From Nostoc favosum CHAB5714 (GTDB lineage: Bacteria; Cyanobacteriota; Cyanobacteriia; Cyanobacteriales; Nostocaceae): a stretch of DNA of 64,000 bases. Where the stretch lies: contig NZ_JAIVFQ010000016.1 in assembly GCF_020829495.1 (NCBI RefSeq), positions 1 through 64,000 on the forward strand, read 5' to 3'. The notes below the pieces were generated by a model. It had not been told where the DNA came from. It did not search any database and worked only from the letters and a program-made list of their open reading frames with translations. The translations under genes and the position numbers were made by a program. Of this stretch, positions 53,887-63,900 are shown piece after piece (position 1 is the first letter of the stretch; every line of letters starts with the position of its first letter).

Positions 53887-56800
53887 TTAAACAATCACAA
53901 AATTATTTTCGGTTAGGGTCACTCCACCAGATAATTGTGCCAATTGTACCTGAGTAAACCCAGATGCACTGCCATCAAGGTCAAAGAAAAGTCCACCTGT
54001 AGCGCTGTTATAGATAAATCGCTGAGTGGTAGTGGTTGCAGATGTTCCGATGGTAAACTGACTTGCTTGAAGTGAAGGTGTTGACAACCCGCCACCAAAG
54101 CCAGCAGCCGATACCTGAATCAATTCATTAGCCGCGTTGAAGTCATAAATAGTACCAATCCCTTCACTGTAATCACTGAAAACAAAGGTGTCAGTACCAG
54201 CTCCTCCAATTAGGCTATCATTACCTCTGCCACCCGTAAGAATATCGTTACCTGCACCGCCAATAATCGTATCATTGCCATCCCTGTCTTGGAAGCTCCC
54301 AAAGAGCGTATCGTTGCCATTGCTCCCCACAATCAGGTCATCGTAGATTGTACCTCTGACATCTAATCGTTCAATATTCTTGTAGCTAACCCGATTCGTG
54401 CCTACCGTAATTGATCCAATGTTAGTAGTAGCATCGAATGTCGAAGTGATTCCTTCGCTAGTAGTATAGTTATAGAACGACAACAAATCGTCACCCAAAC
54501 CCCCATCTATGGTATCACTGCCACCATTGCCCCAATCTATCGTATCGTTGCCATTGCTCCCCACAATCAAGTCATCGTACTCTGTGCCACCAAAATTTAA
54601 TTGTTCGATATTGTTGTAGCTAACTTGATTCGTGCCCGTCGTGATTGATCCAATATTAGTAGTAGCATTGAATGTAGAAGTAATTCCTGCGGTAGCACTA
54701 TACCTAAAATCTACGGATAAGTAATCCTCACCCAAACCCCCATTGATCGTATCATTGCCAGCAGCGCCTGTGGAGAGCGTATCGTTGCCACTGCTCCCCA
54801 CAATCAAGTCATCGTACTCTGTGCCACCAATATTTAATTGTTCGATATTCTTGTAGCTAACCAGATTCGTGCCCGCCGTAATTGATCCAATGTTAGTAGC
54901 AGCATTGAAAGCAGAAGTGATTCCCCCACCCCCGGTAGAATTGCTGTAATAACGGACTATTAACAAATCATCATCTGCACCACCATCGATGGTATCATTC
55001 CCACCACTACCACCACTAGAAAGCGTATCGTTGCCATCGCCCCCAGAAATCAGCTTATTACCCTTATTACCATAGTCGGCACTTAATATATCATCACCTG
55101 CACCGCCATCGATGGTATCATTCCCACCACTACTACCGCCACTACCGCTACCATCTATCGTATCGTTGCCATTGCTCCCCACAATCAAGTCATCGTACTC
55201 TGTACCTCTGATCTCTAATCGTTCGATATTTTTGTAGCTAACCCGATTTGTGCCCGCCGTAATTGATCCAATGTTAGTAGCAGCATCGAAAGTTGAAGTG
55301 ATTCCCACGCTGCTACGATCATAATAGACAGATAATAAATCCTCACCTGTCCCCCCATCAATGGTATCATTGCCACTAATGCTCCCGGAAAGCGTATCGT
55401 TGCCATTGCTCCCCACGATCAAGTCATTGTACTCTGTACCTGAGATATTTAATCGTTCGATATTTTTGTAGTTAACCCGATTCGTGCCCTTCGTAATCGA
55501 TCCGATGTTAGTAGCAGCATCGAAAGTTGAAGTGATTCCCCCCCTAGGATAGATATACAAAACCGTCAATAAATCGTCACCTGTCCCCCCATCTACTATT
55601 TGAGTCACTAAGTTAGATGGAGAATTATTATATGTAACCAAATAGAAGTCATCATTACCATCCCCTCCATTGAGAATGTTATTATCAAACGCACCATACC
55701 CTTTGTTATCTGAGTAGTCTATAGAGGCATTAAGAGAATCATTGCCATCGCCTCCATCCAAGAGATTATCGCCTGTTGAAAAGTTAGCAATCAATTGATC
55801 GTCACCAGCACCACCCTTGAGAGTATTACTGCCTAAGGCAGTACCACCTCGGCGGCGGTTGGGGGAGTAGTCTACAGCGGCATTAAGAGAATCATCGCCA
55901 TCTCCTCCATCCAATAGGTTATCGCCTGTTGAAGAGTTAGCATTCAATTTATCGTCACCAGCACCACCCTTGAGAGTATTATTGCCAGAGGCAAGCTTAT
56001 CTCGCGTGTAGTCTACAGAGGCATAAAGAGAATCATTACCATCCTCTCCATCCAATAGGTTATCGCCTGTTGAAGAGTTAGCATTCAATTCATCGTCACC
56101 AGCACCACCCTTGAGAGTGTTATTGCCCTTCGCGTCAGAGACAGAAAGCAAATCATTGCCATCCCCACCAGAGAGCAGGTTATTACCTGTTGAATAGTCA
56201 GCATTCAATTGATCTTCACCAACATCAGCGTTAAGAATGTTATTGCTTGTTGAATTACCAACAAACAAGTAATCGTTACCTTTACCGCCAAAAATCGTAT
56301 CATTACCATAACTTGGATCATTTCCACTACTGCCGCCAAAAAGATCATCGTTGCCATTAGTCCCCACAATCAAGTCATCGTAGGTTGTACCTCTGATCTC
56401 TAATCGTTCTATATTTTTGTAGTTAACCCGATTCGTGCCTGCTGTAATCGAACCAATGTTAGTGGTTGCATTGAATGTCGAAGTCATTCTCCCCGTAGCA
56501 TTGGTATAATACGCTTGTAAAAAATCATCACCTGTCCCTCCATCTACCGTTTGAGTTAATAAGTCAGAGGGGGCAGTAGATGAAGACCCCAAAGAAAAGC
56601 TGTCATTGCCATCCCCACCAGAGAGCAGGTTATTGCCAGATGTTGCCCCAGCATTCAGGGTATCGTTACCAGCGCCGCCGTTGAGGGTGTTATCGCCTGT
56701 TGAAAATTCAGCATTCAATACATCGTCATTAGTACCACCAACGAGGGAGTTATTGCCCGTACTACCAATCAGGGTATCCTTCCCGACACCACCAATGAGG

Positions 56801-57459
56801 GTATCATTTCCCGTACCACCCCGCAGCAAGTCGTTGCCACTTAAGCCGTAGATTTTGTCATTACCGCCCTGACCATTAACCACATCATCTGAGTCATCTT
56901 TTCCCGTAATGTTGTTGGAGAGGTCATTGAGGAAGGTTACCGTGTTTTTGATGCCCAGCTTGGTATCAGTAGAGTTGGCATCAAAGACATCAAAGCTGTC
57001 GGTGATACTAGTTTGCCCATTAAACAGGATATTGCCAATCGCTGGTGTTGCACCAGTTGCTTTCTGGTTCTCCAAGTTTTCTAATTTGAAGTTTTGCAGA
57101 ATGATCTTGCGATTAAACACATCTTCAAAGGTGATTTCCAGATTGCTGCCATTTTGGGTGAGCAACAAATTTCTGGCACTGAACAAGTCATTGCCCTCGA
57201 ATTTTAGGGTGTCCACTTCCGCAATGACTGCTACTGTCGGGTTTGTTCCTTTACCAACGCCACCGAAATCAGTGATAGTATCAGTGTCGCTCTCATAGTA
57301 GTAGCTGTAAACAAATTGATCCTTACCGCCACCACCAGTCAAGGTGTCGTCGCCCTGGTTAGGTGTAATGGTATCGTTGCCTGCAAGACCCTTAATCGTG
57401 TCCGCTAACTCGCTGCCCACTAGCGTATCATTACCCTTTGTTCCAATGATATTTGCCAT
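53887..57459 (-). CDS. RTX-type calcium-binding repeat protein
   Basis: 1190 residues with no N-terminal signal peptide. It starts IIGTKGNDTLVGSELADTIK and holds many GGxGxDxLxx nonapeptides (GGAGNDTLNAG, GGDGNDSL), which coil around Ca2+ outside the cell. A longer module (ITSTF(D/N)A.TNIGSIT, GTN.V.Y.NIE.L, DDLIVGSNGND) recurs six times in the C-terminal two-thirds. The end (FVFSDYSEGIGTIYDFN, then FTQVQLAQLSGGVTLTENNF) is that of type I secretion substrates, whose uncleaved C-terminal signal is read by an HlyB/D-type exporter. No exporter is adjacent. It is probably a surface or extracellular protein; no catalytic domain is seen. Confidence 0.93.
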   Translation of the reverse strand: MANIIGTKGNDTLVGSELADTIKGLAGNDTITPNQGDDTLTGGGGKDQFVYSYYYESDTDTITDFGGVGKGTNPTVAVIAEVDTLKFEGNDLFSARNLLLTQNGSNLEITFEDVFNRKIILQNFKLENLENQKATGATPAIGNILFNGQTSITDSFDVFDANSTDTKLGIKNTVTFLNDLSNNITGKDDSDDVVNGQGGNDKIYGLSGNDLLRGGTGNDTLIGGVGKDTLIGSTGNNSLVGGTNDDVLNAEFSTGDNTLNGGAGNDTLNAGATSGNNLLSGGDGNDSFSLGSSSTAPSDLLTQTVDGGTGDDFLQAYYTNATGRMTSTFNATTNIGSITAGTNRVNYKNIERLEIRGTTYDDLIVGTNGNDDLFGGSSGNDPSYGNDTIFGGKGNDYLFVGNSTSNNILNADVGEDQLNADYSTGNNLLSGGDGNDLLSVSDAKGNNTLKGGAGDDELNANSSTGDNLLDGEDGNDSLYASVDYTRDKLASGNNTLKGGAGDDKLNANSSTGDNLLDGGDGDDSLNAAVDYSPNRRRGGTALGSNTLKGGAGDDQLIANFSTGDNLLDGGDGNDSLNASIDYSDNKGYGAFDNNILNGGDGNDDFYLVTYNNSPSNLVTQIVDGGTGDDLLTVLYIYPRGGITSTFDAATNIGSITKGTNRVNYKNIERLNISGTEYNDLIVGSNGNDTLSGSISGNDTIDGGTGEDLLSVYYDRSSVGITSTFDAATNIGSITAGTNRVSYKNIERLEIRGTEYDDLIVGSNGNDTIDGSGSGGSSGGNDTIDGGAGDDILSADYGNKGNKLISGGDGNDTLSSGGSGGNDTIDGGADDDLLIVRYYSNSTGGGGITSAFNAATNIGSITAGTNLVSYKNIEQLNIGGTEYDDLIVGSSGNDTLSTGAAGNDTINGGLGEDYLSVDFRYSATAGITSTFNATTNIGSITTGTNQVSYNNIEQLNFGGTEYDDLIVGSNGNDTIDWGNGGSDTIDGGLGDDLLSFYNYTTSEGITSTFDATTNIGSITVGTNRVSYKNIERLDVRGTIYDDLIVGSNGNDTLFGSFQDRDGNDTIIGGAGNDILTGGRGNDSLIGGAGTDTFVFSDYSEGIGTIYDFNAANELIQVSAAGFGGGLSTPSLQASQFTIGTSATTTTQRFIYNSATGGLFFDLDGSASGFTQVQLAQLSGGVTLTENNFVIV

Positions 57460-58328
57460 AATCTTTTACTACCTAAATAGATTTTTTCAGTAACTTCAGT
57501 TCTCAACCTTGAGTTTATTGCTGTTTTAGGACATCAAAATTCGCCTCAATTTGACGTTTTCGGCATATTTTATATCTCAAGAGTTAGGAACAGTAATATT
57601 CATTAAAGATTCACCTTATGAAAAGGCCTTTCGATAGCACTAATCTAACTATCTCGGACAACAACAGTTTTAAGCGCTATACAAATTCATGAGCGCGTGC
57701 ATTTAGTCAAACACATAGTTTCAGGCTTTTTTTACTCATCTTTAATCAACCGTAAAAGCTTAAAAAAGCTCGAAAAATCAAGATTGAATGTCTAAAATTC
57801 ACACTTTATAGTTTGTTTTTTTGTCAATGGGTAAGTCCTACTACCGTGAAAATAGAGAAGAGTTCACTCTTGATAGGCAAAAATAATTTTATACCTGGTT
57901 GTGGGCTATTGCCCGTGAGTGTCTAGCCTGAAAATGGAGAACATCGAAATAACTCTGTAATAACTACATACTACCTACATACTACCGTATTTATGTAAAT
58001 GTCTTTGCTGAAAGACACATCTTTGCATATTCTTCATATTATTCACTGTTCAATGTACGTACAAGTACTTTTGTTTATGTATTGCTGAACGGTTACGCTT
58101 TTTTAGGCGATCGCTAACCCGAAATCAACAACAGCCATCTTTCAATTACGAACAACAAACCCTGTGGGAACTAAACTTTTAAGGATTGTGCAGCTTAATT
58201 AAACACACAGATTAGAGTAATATAACAACGGTGGTATCATTGCATCAAAATGATACCGTAATTTTGTCTAGATATAGAATTCTATCGCCCTGCCAACGGT
58301 AGATTATTTCTGAAAGGAGTTTGCTGCA
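57460..58328. other. Divergent control region, 870 bases
   Basis: Located between the RTX gene and the inositol-monophosphatase-like gene, so it should hold both promoters. Short direct repeats (tacatactacc, 57965-57985) and an AT-rich palindrome (ggtatcat...atgatacc at 58232-58256) are seen. No ORF is supported. Confidence 0.45.
58232..58256. promoter_or_regulatory. Inverted repeat upstream of the phosphatase gene
   Basis: ggtatcat (58232-58239) and atgatacc (58249-58256) are exact complements nine bases apart, about 75 bases before the ATG. It is a plausible operator or hairpin of unknown regulator. Confidence 0.4.
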
Positions 58329-59198
58329 ATGTCCACAACACCAACTACTCGCCTGATTTTGGAGACTTTACTCCCCCATCTCAAAGTAGCAGCAGCCTAT
58401 GCCCGTTTTCTTCAACCAAAAATTGCTGCACTTCCCGCCAAAGAACAAGGAAACAACTTTTTTAGTGCAGCACTTACTGATGCAGATGTGGCTATTCAAA
58501 ATCTGGTAGAAGTAGTACTATTGGGCACTTTCCCAGAGATTCGCTTTTTTGGGGAAGAGTATGCAAGTTCTAACAATACTAAGTATTTTCGCTCTACCGA
58601 ACTCGGCTCAGAAGGTGATTATTTAGTCACACTCGACCCGATTGATGGCACGAAGTTTTACATGGATGGACATTCTAATTACCAAATTATTCTCAGTATT
58701 CTAAATTCAGATGACTTTGAAGCAGTACTCGCTATTTCCCCTGCCCAAAATGTTTATTTTTACGCTCTCCGAGGCGAAGGTGCTTTTAAAGGGACGCTGG
58801 ATATGAGCTTAGAAGCCTGTGCCCCGTTACACATAACATCCGTCAAACCTTCTATTTTGTTGGGATGGGGAATGAATTTGATCGCACATTTATTAAAAGA
58901 TCGATATAAAGTAATCGATATAGCGACTGATTACTCTAGTGATATTGAAATTCCCAATCTCAATGGTATTTTCAGTGGCGACTTGAGTGGAGCAGTGATC
59001 AAATCGGGCAAATTTATTGATGGTGCTGCACTCGCTTTTATTGCCAGAGAAGCTGGCTGGATTGTAACTACTCTCGACGGTTCGACTTTACCGCCACTGC
59101 ATACTTGTCAAAACTATAGCCTGCCTGGATTGATAGTAGCTGCCTCAAAATCTGTTCATCAAGACCTACTGAAAGCGATGCAAAGCCTACCTGTTTGA
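58329..59198 (+). CDS. Inositol-monophosphatase-family phosphatase
   Basis: A 289-residue Mg2+-dependent phosphatase. Metal-site motifs are FFGEEYAS (about 77-84) and VTLDPIDGTKFY (about 99-110), with a C-terminal SGDLSGAVIKSGKFIDGAA in place of the usual W(D/E)...D motif. The family includes inositol monophosphatase, CysQ-type 3',5'-bisphosphate nucleotidase and fructose-bisphosphatase; the divergent C-terminal part makes the substrate uncertain. GAAAGGAG at 58311-58318 is a good ribosome site. panE follows after 44 bases and may be co-transcribed. Confidence 0.88.
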   Translation: MSTTPTTRLILETLLPHLKVAAAYARFLQPKIAALPAKEQGNNFFSAALTDADVAIQNLVEVVLLGTFPEIRFFGEEYASSNNTKYFRSTELGSEGDYLVTLDPIDGTKFYMDGHSNYQIILSILNSDDFEAVLAISPAQNVYFYALRGEGAFKGTLDMSLEACAPLHITSVKPSILLGWGMNLIAHLLKDRYKVIDIATDYSSDIEIPNLNGIFSGDLSGAVIKSGKFIDGAALAFIAREAGWIVTTLDGSTLPPLHTCQNYSLPGLIVAASKSVHQDLLKAMQSLPV

Positions 59199-59242
59199 GG
59201 GTAAATAATTAGTTAATTATTTACTAACTATCCTTAAATAAA

Positions 59243-60220
59243 ATGAAAATTTGTATTGTTGGCGCGGGTGCGATTGGTGGATATTTAGGAGCGAAATTGG
59301 CACTGGCAGGTGAAGCCGTGACATTAATCGCTCGTGGTTCTCATTTGGAGGCAATTCAAAAAAATGGGCTGAAGTTGCTCATGGCAGACGGTTCTAGCCA
59401 AATTGTTACTCCGTTGGCAACTAGCGATATCCAGTCAGCAGGGCCACAAGATGTAGTAATTTTAACTGTCAAGGCTCACAGTGTTCCAGCGATCGCACCT
59501 TCTCTCCCTGCACTCTACAATCCTCATACGATGGTGGTAACAGCCCAAAATGGCGTTCCTTGGTGGTACTTTCGCAAGTATGGCGGTGAGTATGAAGGGA
59601 CGCGGATTCAATCGGTTGACCTAGATGGGATTATTGAAGCTAGTATCGGTGCCCAACGCGCCATCGGTTGTGTTGTTTACCCAGCAACTGAGATAATTGA
59701 ACCAGGTGTGATTAAGCATATTGAAGGCGATCGCTTTACTCTTGGTGAAATCGATGGCACTAAAACAGAACGCATCCAATTATTGGCACAGACTTTAAAA
59801 CAGGCAGGACTCAAAGCACCAATCCGCAATCAAATTCGCACGGAAATTTGGATTAAGTTGTGGGGGAATGTGGCATTTAATCCCATCAGTGCCCTGACTG
59901 GTGCTACTCTAGAGGATATTTGTCGCTATCCCCTCACCCGTGAACTAGCGCGGCAAATGATGACAGAAACTCAAGCGATCGCGGAAAATTTGGGTATAAA
60001 GTTTGGCATCACTTTAGAACAGCGAATTAATGGGGCAGAAAATGTTGGTGCCCATAAAACCTCGATGCTACAAGATATTGAAGCCGGACGCGCTACGGAG
60101 ATAGATGCTATTGTTGGCGCGGTGGCAGAATTAGGAAAACTTACTCAAATTCCCACACCTTATATTGATGCTATTTATGCCAGCGTCAAGCTGCTGGAGG
60201 CCACCAAAGTGAGAATTTAA
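59243..60220 (+). CDS. panE: 2-dehydropantoate 2-reductase (PanE/ApbA family)
   Basis: A 325-residue NADPH-dependent ketopantoate reductase, which makes pantoate for pantothenate and CoA. The N-terminal Rossmann motif is IVGAGAIGGYLGAKLALAG. The nucleotide-binding part continues with VILTVKAHSV and TAQNGVPWW. The catalytic Lys and Asn/Ser/Asp region are in IWIKLWGNVAFNPISALTG and SMLQDIEAGRATEIDAI. The family has relatives with other 2-keto acids, so the exact substrate is probable rather than certain. Confidence 0.92.
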   Translation: MKICIVGAGAIGGYLGAKLALAGEAVTLIARGSHLEAIQKNGLKLLMADGSSQIVTPLATSDIQSAGPQDVVILTVKAHSVPAIAPSLPALYNPHTMVVTAQNGVPWWYFRKYGGEYEGTRIQSVDLDGIIEASIGAQRAIGCVVYPATEIIEPGVIKHIEGDRFTLGEIDGTKTERIQLLAQTLKQAGLKAPIRNQIRTEIWIKLWGNVAFNPISALTGATLEDICRYPLTRELARQMMTETQAIAENLGIKFGITLEQRINGAENVGAHKTSMLQDIEAGRATEIDAIVGAVAELGKLTQIPTPYIDAIYASVKLLEATKVRI

Positions 60221-60342
60221 TAGTCCAGTCAGGAGCCTGATTTTGTATCGTGAACTCGGTTGAGAGCTTTTTTGGCTCCTTTCCTACGGGACGCTAACAC
60301 GGACAAGTTCTGGAAGACTGGCAGATATATAGCGACGACTTA

Positions 60343-60385
60343 TATCATGTCCGCATAATTAGTTATGATTCCCACAGTCGAATGT
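60343..60385. mobile_element. Lone left end of a family A element
   Basis: TA followed by tcatgtccgcataattagtt and gattcccacagtcgaatg reproduces the left end of the elements at 8378, 42505 and 60506, but no matching right end follows before the next full copy. It is a truncated copy. Confidence 0.65.
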
Positions 60386-60505
60386 CACGCTTGTAAACGT
60401 AAAACTCTTGCTGTGACTGGGTTGCATGGTGGTAGGGGTGTGGGGTTGCAGGTCTGGAGTGTTGTATGTTTTGTATTCTTCAAAAGGTTCTTAGTTTTCC
60501 TCTTA

Positions 60506-60648
60506 TATCATGTCCGCATAAATAGTTACGCTAACCACAGTCATTACACCCCACCCCCAACCCCTCCTGCTTGCGGGGAGGGGAGACAAAGCGACGATTG
60601 TCGGGGTGGGGTTCTTCGGGTTTCATAAGTAATCAAGCGGACATGATA
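60506..60648. mobile_element. MITE-like element, family A (copy 3)
   Basis: TCATGTCCG (60508-60516) and CGGACATGA (60638-60646) are perfect inverted ends, flanked by TA at 60506-60507 and 60647-60648. The element proper is 139 bp. Internal segments tagttacgctaaccacagtc and ggggttcttcgggttt match the other copies. Confidence 0.82.
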
Positions 60649-60933
60649 TTACACCCCTACACCCTCACACCCTTACACCCTCTCATCCAGTCAGATTATG
60701 GGTTCACGCTTTTCTTAGTGCCATTCTTCCCACAGTCATTACACCGAAAATTTTCAGGGATTTGGTGAACACATCGTGCCCAAAGGCAAGATACAGATAT
60801 CTCAGGCATTCTGTCTGTTCTGTATCTCAATTTTCTATCCAGATGTCACTCGATTGATACCAGCAGGTTATTAGCATGACGAATATTGAGATATAATTTT
60901 TTGAGGCGCGATCGCATTTGTATTTTTAACCTT

Positions 60934-63900
60934 ATGAGTCATCCTTCTTGCCTTACAATCCTGCTGATTGATGATTGCGCCGAAAATCGGCTGGAATTGT
61001 CTCACTTATTACAGCAGGACAGCCTATATACCTATCGCATATTGGAGTTTGATTCAGCAACGCAAGCCCTGGAATGGTGTCAACAGGAGATACCAGATAT
61101 CATTTTGCTGGATTTTGTGTTGCCTAATGGGGATAGCCTGAAGTTTATTCAGCAATTTCGGGAATGCCATAGCAATACCCAAACTGCTGTGATTATGCTG
61201 ACAGGACAAGGCGATGAAATTATCGCTGTCTGTGGGATGATAAAAAATGGTGTTCAGGATTATGTAGTTAAAGATAAACTCACGGCTGAAGTTCTTCAAG
61301 GCGCAATTCATCATGCCGTTGAACGGATGTATCTGACTCGAGAGTTAGAACAAAGTCGGGAACAACAACAACTGATTGCCGCGATCGCCTTACGGATTCG
61401 TCAGTCTTTTAAAGTAGAAGAAATTCTGCGTGCCACAGTAACAGAAGCGCGGCAGTTTCTCAAAGCAGACCGAGTAGTTGTCTATCAATTTCAGCCAGAT
61501 ATGAGCGACAGCATTGTGGCGGAGTCAGTGCTTCCTGGTTGGACGGTAGCTCTGGGGAAACAGATTCGGGACACCTACCTTCAACAGGGAGCCGGCAGGG
61601 ATTATCGCCAGGGAAAAAAACGGGCGATGAATGACATTTATCAGGCTGGCTTAACGAATTGTCATTTGCATCTTCTAGAACAATTTGAAGTTAAAGCTAA
61701 TCTGGTAGTACCTATTTTGGTCAAAGAGCAATTGTGGGGATTATTAATTGCTCACCAATGTAGTGCATCTCGTCACTGGCAATCGTTGGAATTGGATTTG
61801 TTAGATCAACTAGCGGTGCAAATAGCGATCGCTATTCAACAGGCGAGTGCATATCAGCAAGCACAGGCAGAACTGGCAGAACGCCAACGCACAGAAGCAG
61901 CCTTAAAAGCCAGCGAAGAGAAACTCAAACTCACCCTAAATTTTGCTGCTATTGGCTATTGGGAATGGAACCCAATCACCAATCAAATATTTACCGAGAA
62001 TGCAATTCACTGTCTTTGTTCTGAGCCGAGTGATGCAAACCTAACTTATAAACAATGGCTCAATCAGGTATATCCAGAGGATCGGGAATGGGTTGAGCAG
62101 AAATTTAGGCAGGCGATCGCAACACAGACTGATTATACTGTGGAATACCGGGTTACCTGGCAAGATGGCAGCATTCACTGGGTATCGGTAAAAGGACGGG
62201 GACTTTATGACGAAACCGGACAACTGCTGCGGATGCTGGGCGTGCTAATTGACATCACAGAACGCAAGCTCTCAGAAGAGGAGCGGCGGCACGCAGAGAT
62301 ACCGCAAATTGAATTACATCTTATGGAGCAGATTCTTGAAGTAGTCCTAGCAGGTTACTGGGATTGGGATATTCCAGGCAATCAGGAGTACTTGAGCTTA
62401 ACCTTCAAGCAGATGTTCGGCTATGAAGATCATGAGTTGCCAAATACACCAGAGAGTTGGCAACGCCTGATTTTTCCAGAGGATTTACCAGGTGTTCTGG
62501 AAATTTTCCAGCAACATGTCCAAAGTCGTGGAAAAATTCCCTATTACAATGAAGTGAGATATCGGCATAAGGATGGTTCTACCGTTTGGGTCATTTGTTC
62601 CGGTTGTGTCATTGCGTGGGATCAAGACGGCAATCCCCTTCGCATGATTGGTTGCCATATTGACATAACAAAACGCAAACAAGTAGAAGAAGCCCTCAAA
62701 GAGAGCGAACAACGTTATGCAACATTGACAAAAGCGGCTCCTGTGGCTATTTTCCGGCTTGACAATGCTGGTAACTGTATTTACGTTAACGATCGCTGGA
62801 GCGATCTCACGGGTAGACCAACACAAGCAGCATTGGGGATGGGATGGGCAGAAGCAATATACCTAGAAGACCGCGATCGCATCCTCAGAGAATGGTATCA
62901 GGTGCAATTAGAGCAAACAGAACTTTTTTACAACGAGGGTAGGCATCTGCGCCCAGATGGTAGTATCAACTGGTTTCACTGCTATGTGTTACCTGAAACT
63001 AACGCCAGTGGAGCTATTATCGGTTATATCGGTACACTAACGGATATCAGTAATCGCAAACAAGCCGAACAAGAACTCATCCACAACAGAGATTTGCGAG
63101 AAGCAATTTTTAACGAATCTGCCGATGCCATCTTTCTGATTGATCCGCAAACACTGCTCACCTTGGATTGCAATCGGCAGTCGGTAGAACTGTTTGAGGC
63201 GGCTGACAAAACTGAATTGATCAATATTCATGGGCAGACGCTCCAACGCTATCCATTCACTGCCAGCGAAACGGATGCGATCGTAAGAAATATGCAGTCA
63301 AAAGGTATTTGGAGCCGAGAGATTGAATATGTTACTCTTCAGGGTAAGATTTTTTGGGGAAACATTGCAGTTAAACCGATTACTGTAGCCGGACGTACTA
63401 TGAATTTAGTGCGGATCACTGATATCAGCGAACAGCAAGCTGCGCTACGCGATCGTAAACTTGCCGAAGCACAACTGCGGCAGACGAATGAGCAACTTGC
63501 TAACACCAACGTGGAACTTGCCCGCGCCACTCGCCTCAAAGACGAATTTCTCGCAAACATGAGCCATGAACTGCGAACACCTCTCAATGCTATTTTGGGG
63601 ATGTCAGAGGGCTTACAGGAAAGTGTATTTGGCTCCATTAATGAAAGACAAGCAAAAGCGATCGCTACTATTGAGCGCAGTGGCAGACATTTGCTAGAAC
63701 TAATCAACGACATTTTAGACTTGTCTAAAATCGAATCTGGCAAACTGGAACTGCAATTGAGCGATGTTTCTGTCAGGAGCCTCTGTGATGCTAGCCTTGC
63801 CTTTGTCAAACAGATGGCTTTGAAAAAAAATATTCATCTTAGTATTCATATTTCTGAAAATATTGACAGCATCCAAGTAGACGATCGCCGCCTGTCTCAA

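Larger units (their letters stand above)
60221..60933. other. Intergenic region with mobile-element ends
   Basis: Contains a lone left end of family A at 60343-60353 and a full family A copy at 60506-60648, then a CA-rich tract (ttacacccctacaccctcac). No gene is supported. The kinase promoter is presumably between 60700 and 60930. Confidence 0.5.

Noticed and set aside
56909..57298. 129-codon plus-strand frame in the RTX gene
   Set aside because: It is a shadow of the repetitive RTX coding strand.
60365..60628. 87-codon frame downstream of panE
   Set aside because: Most of it lies in family A element sequence.
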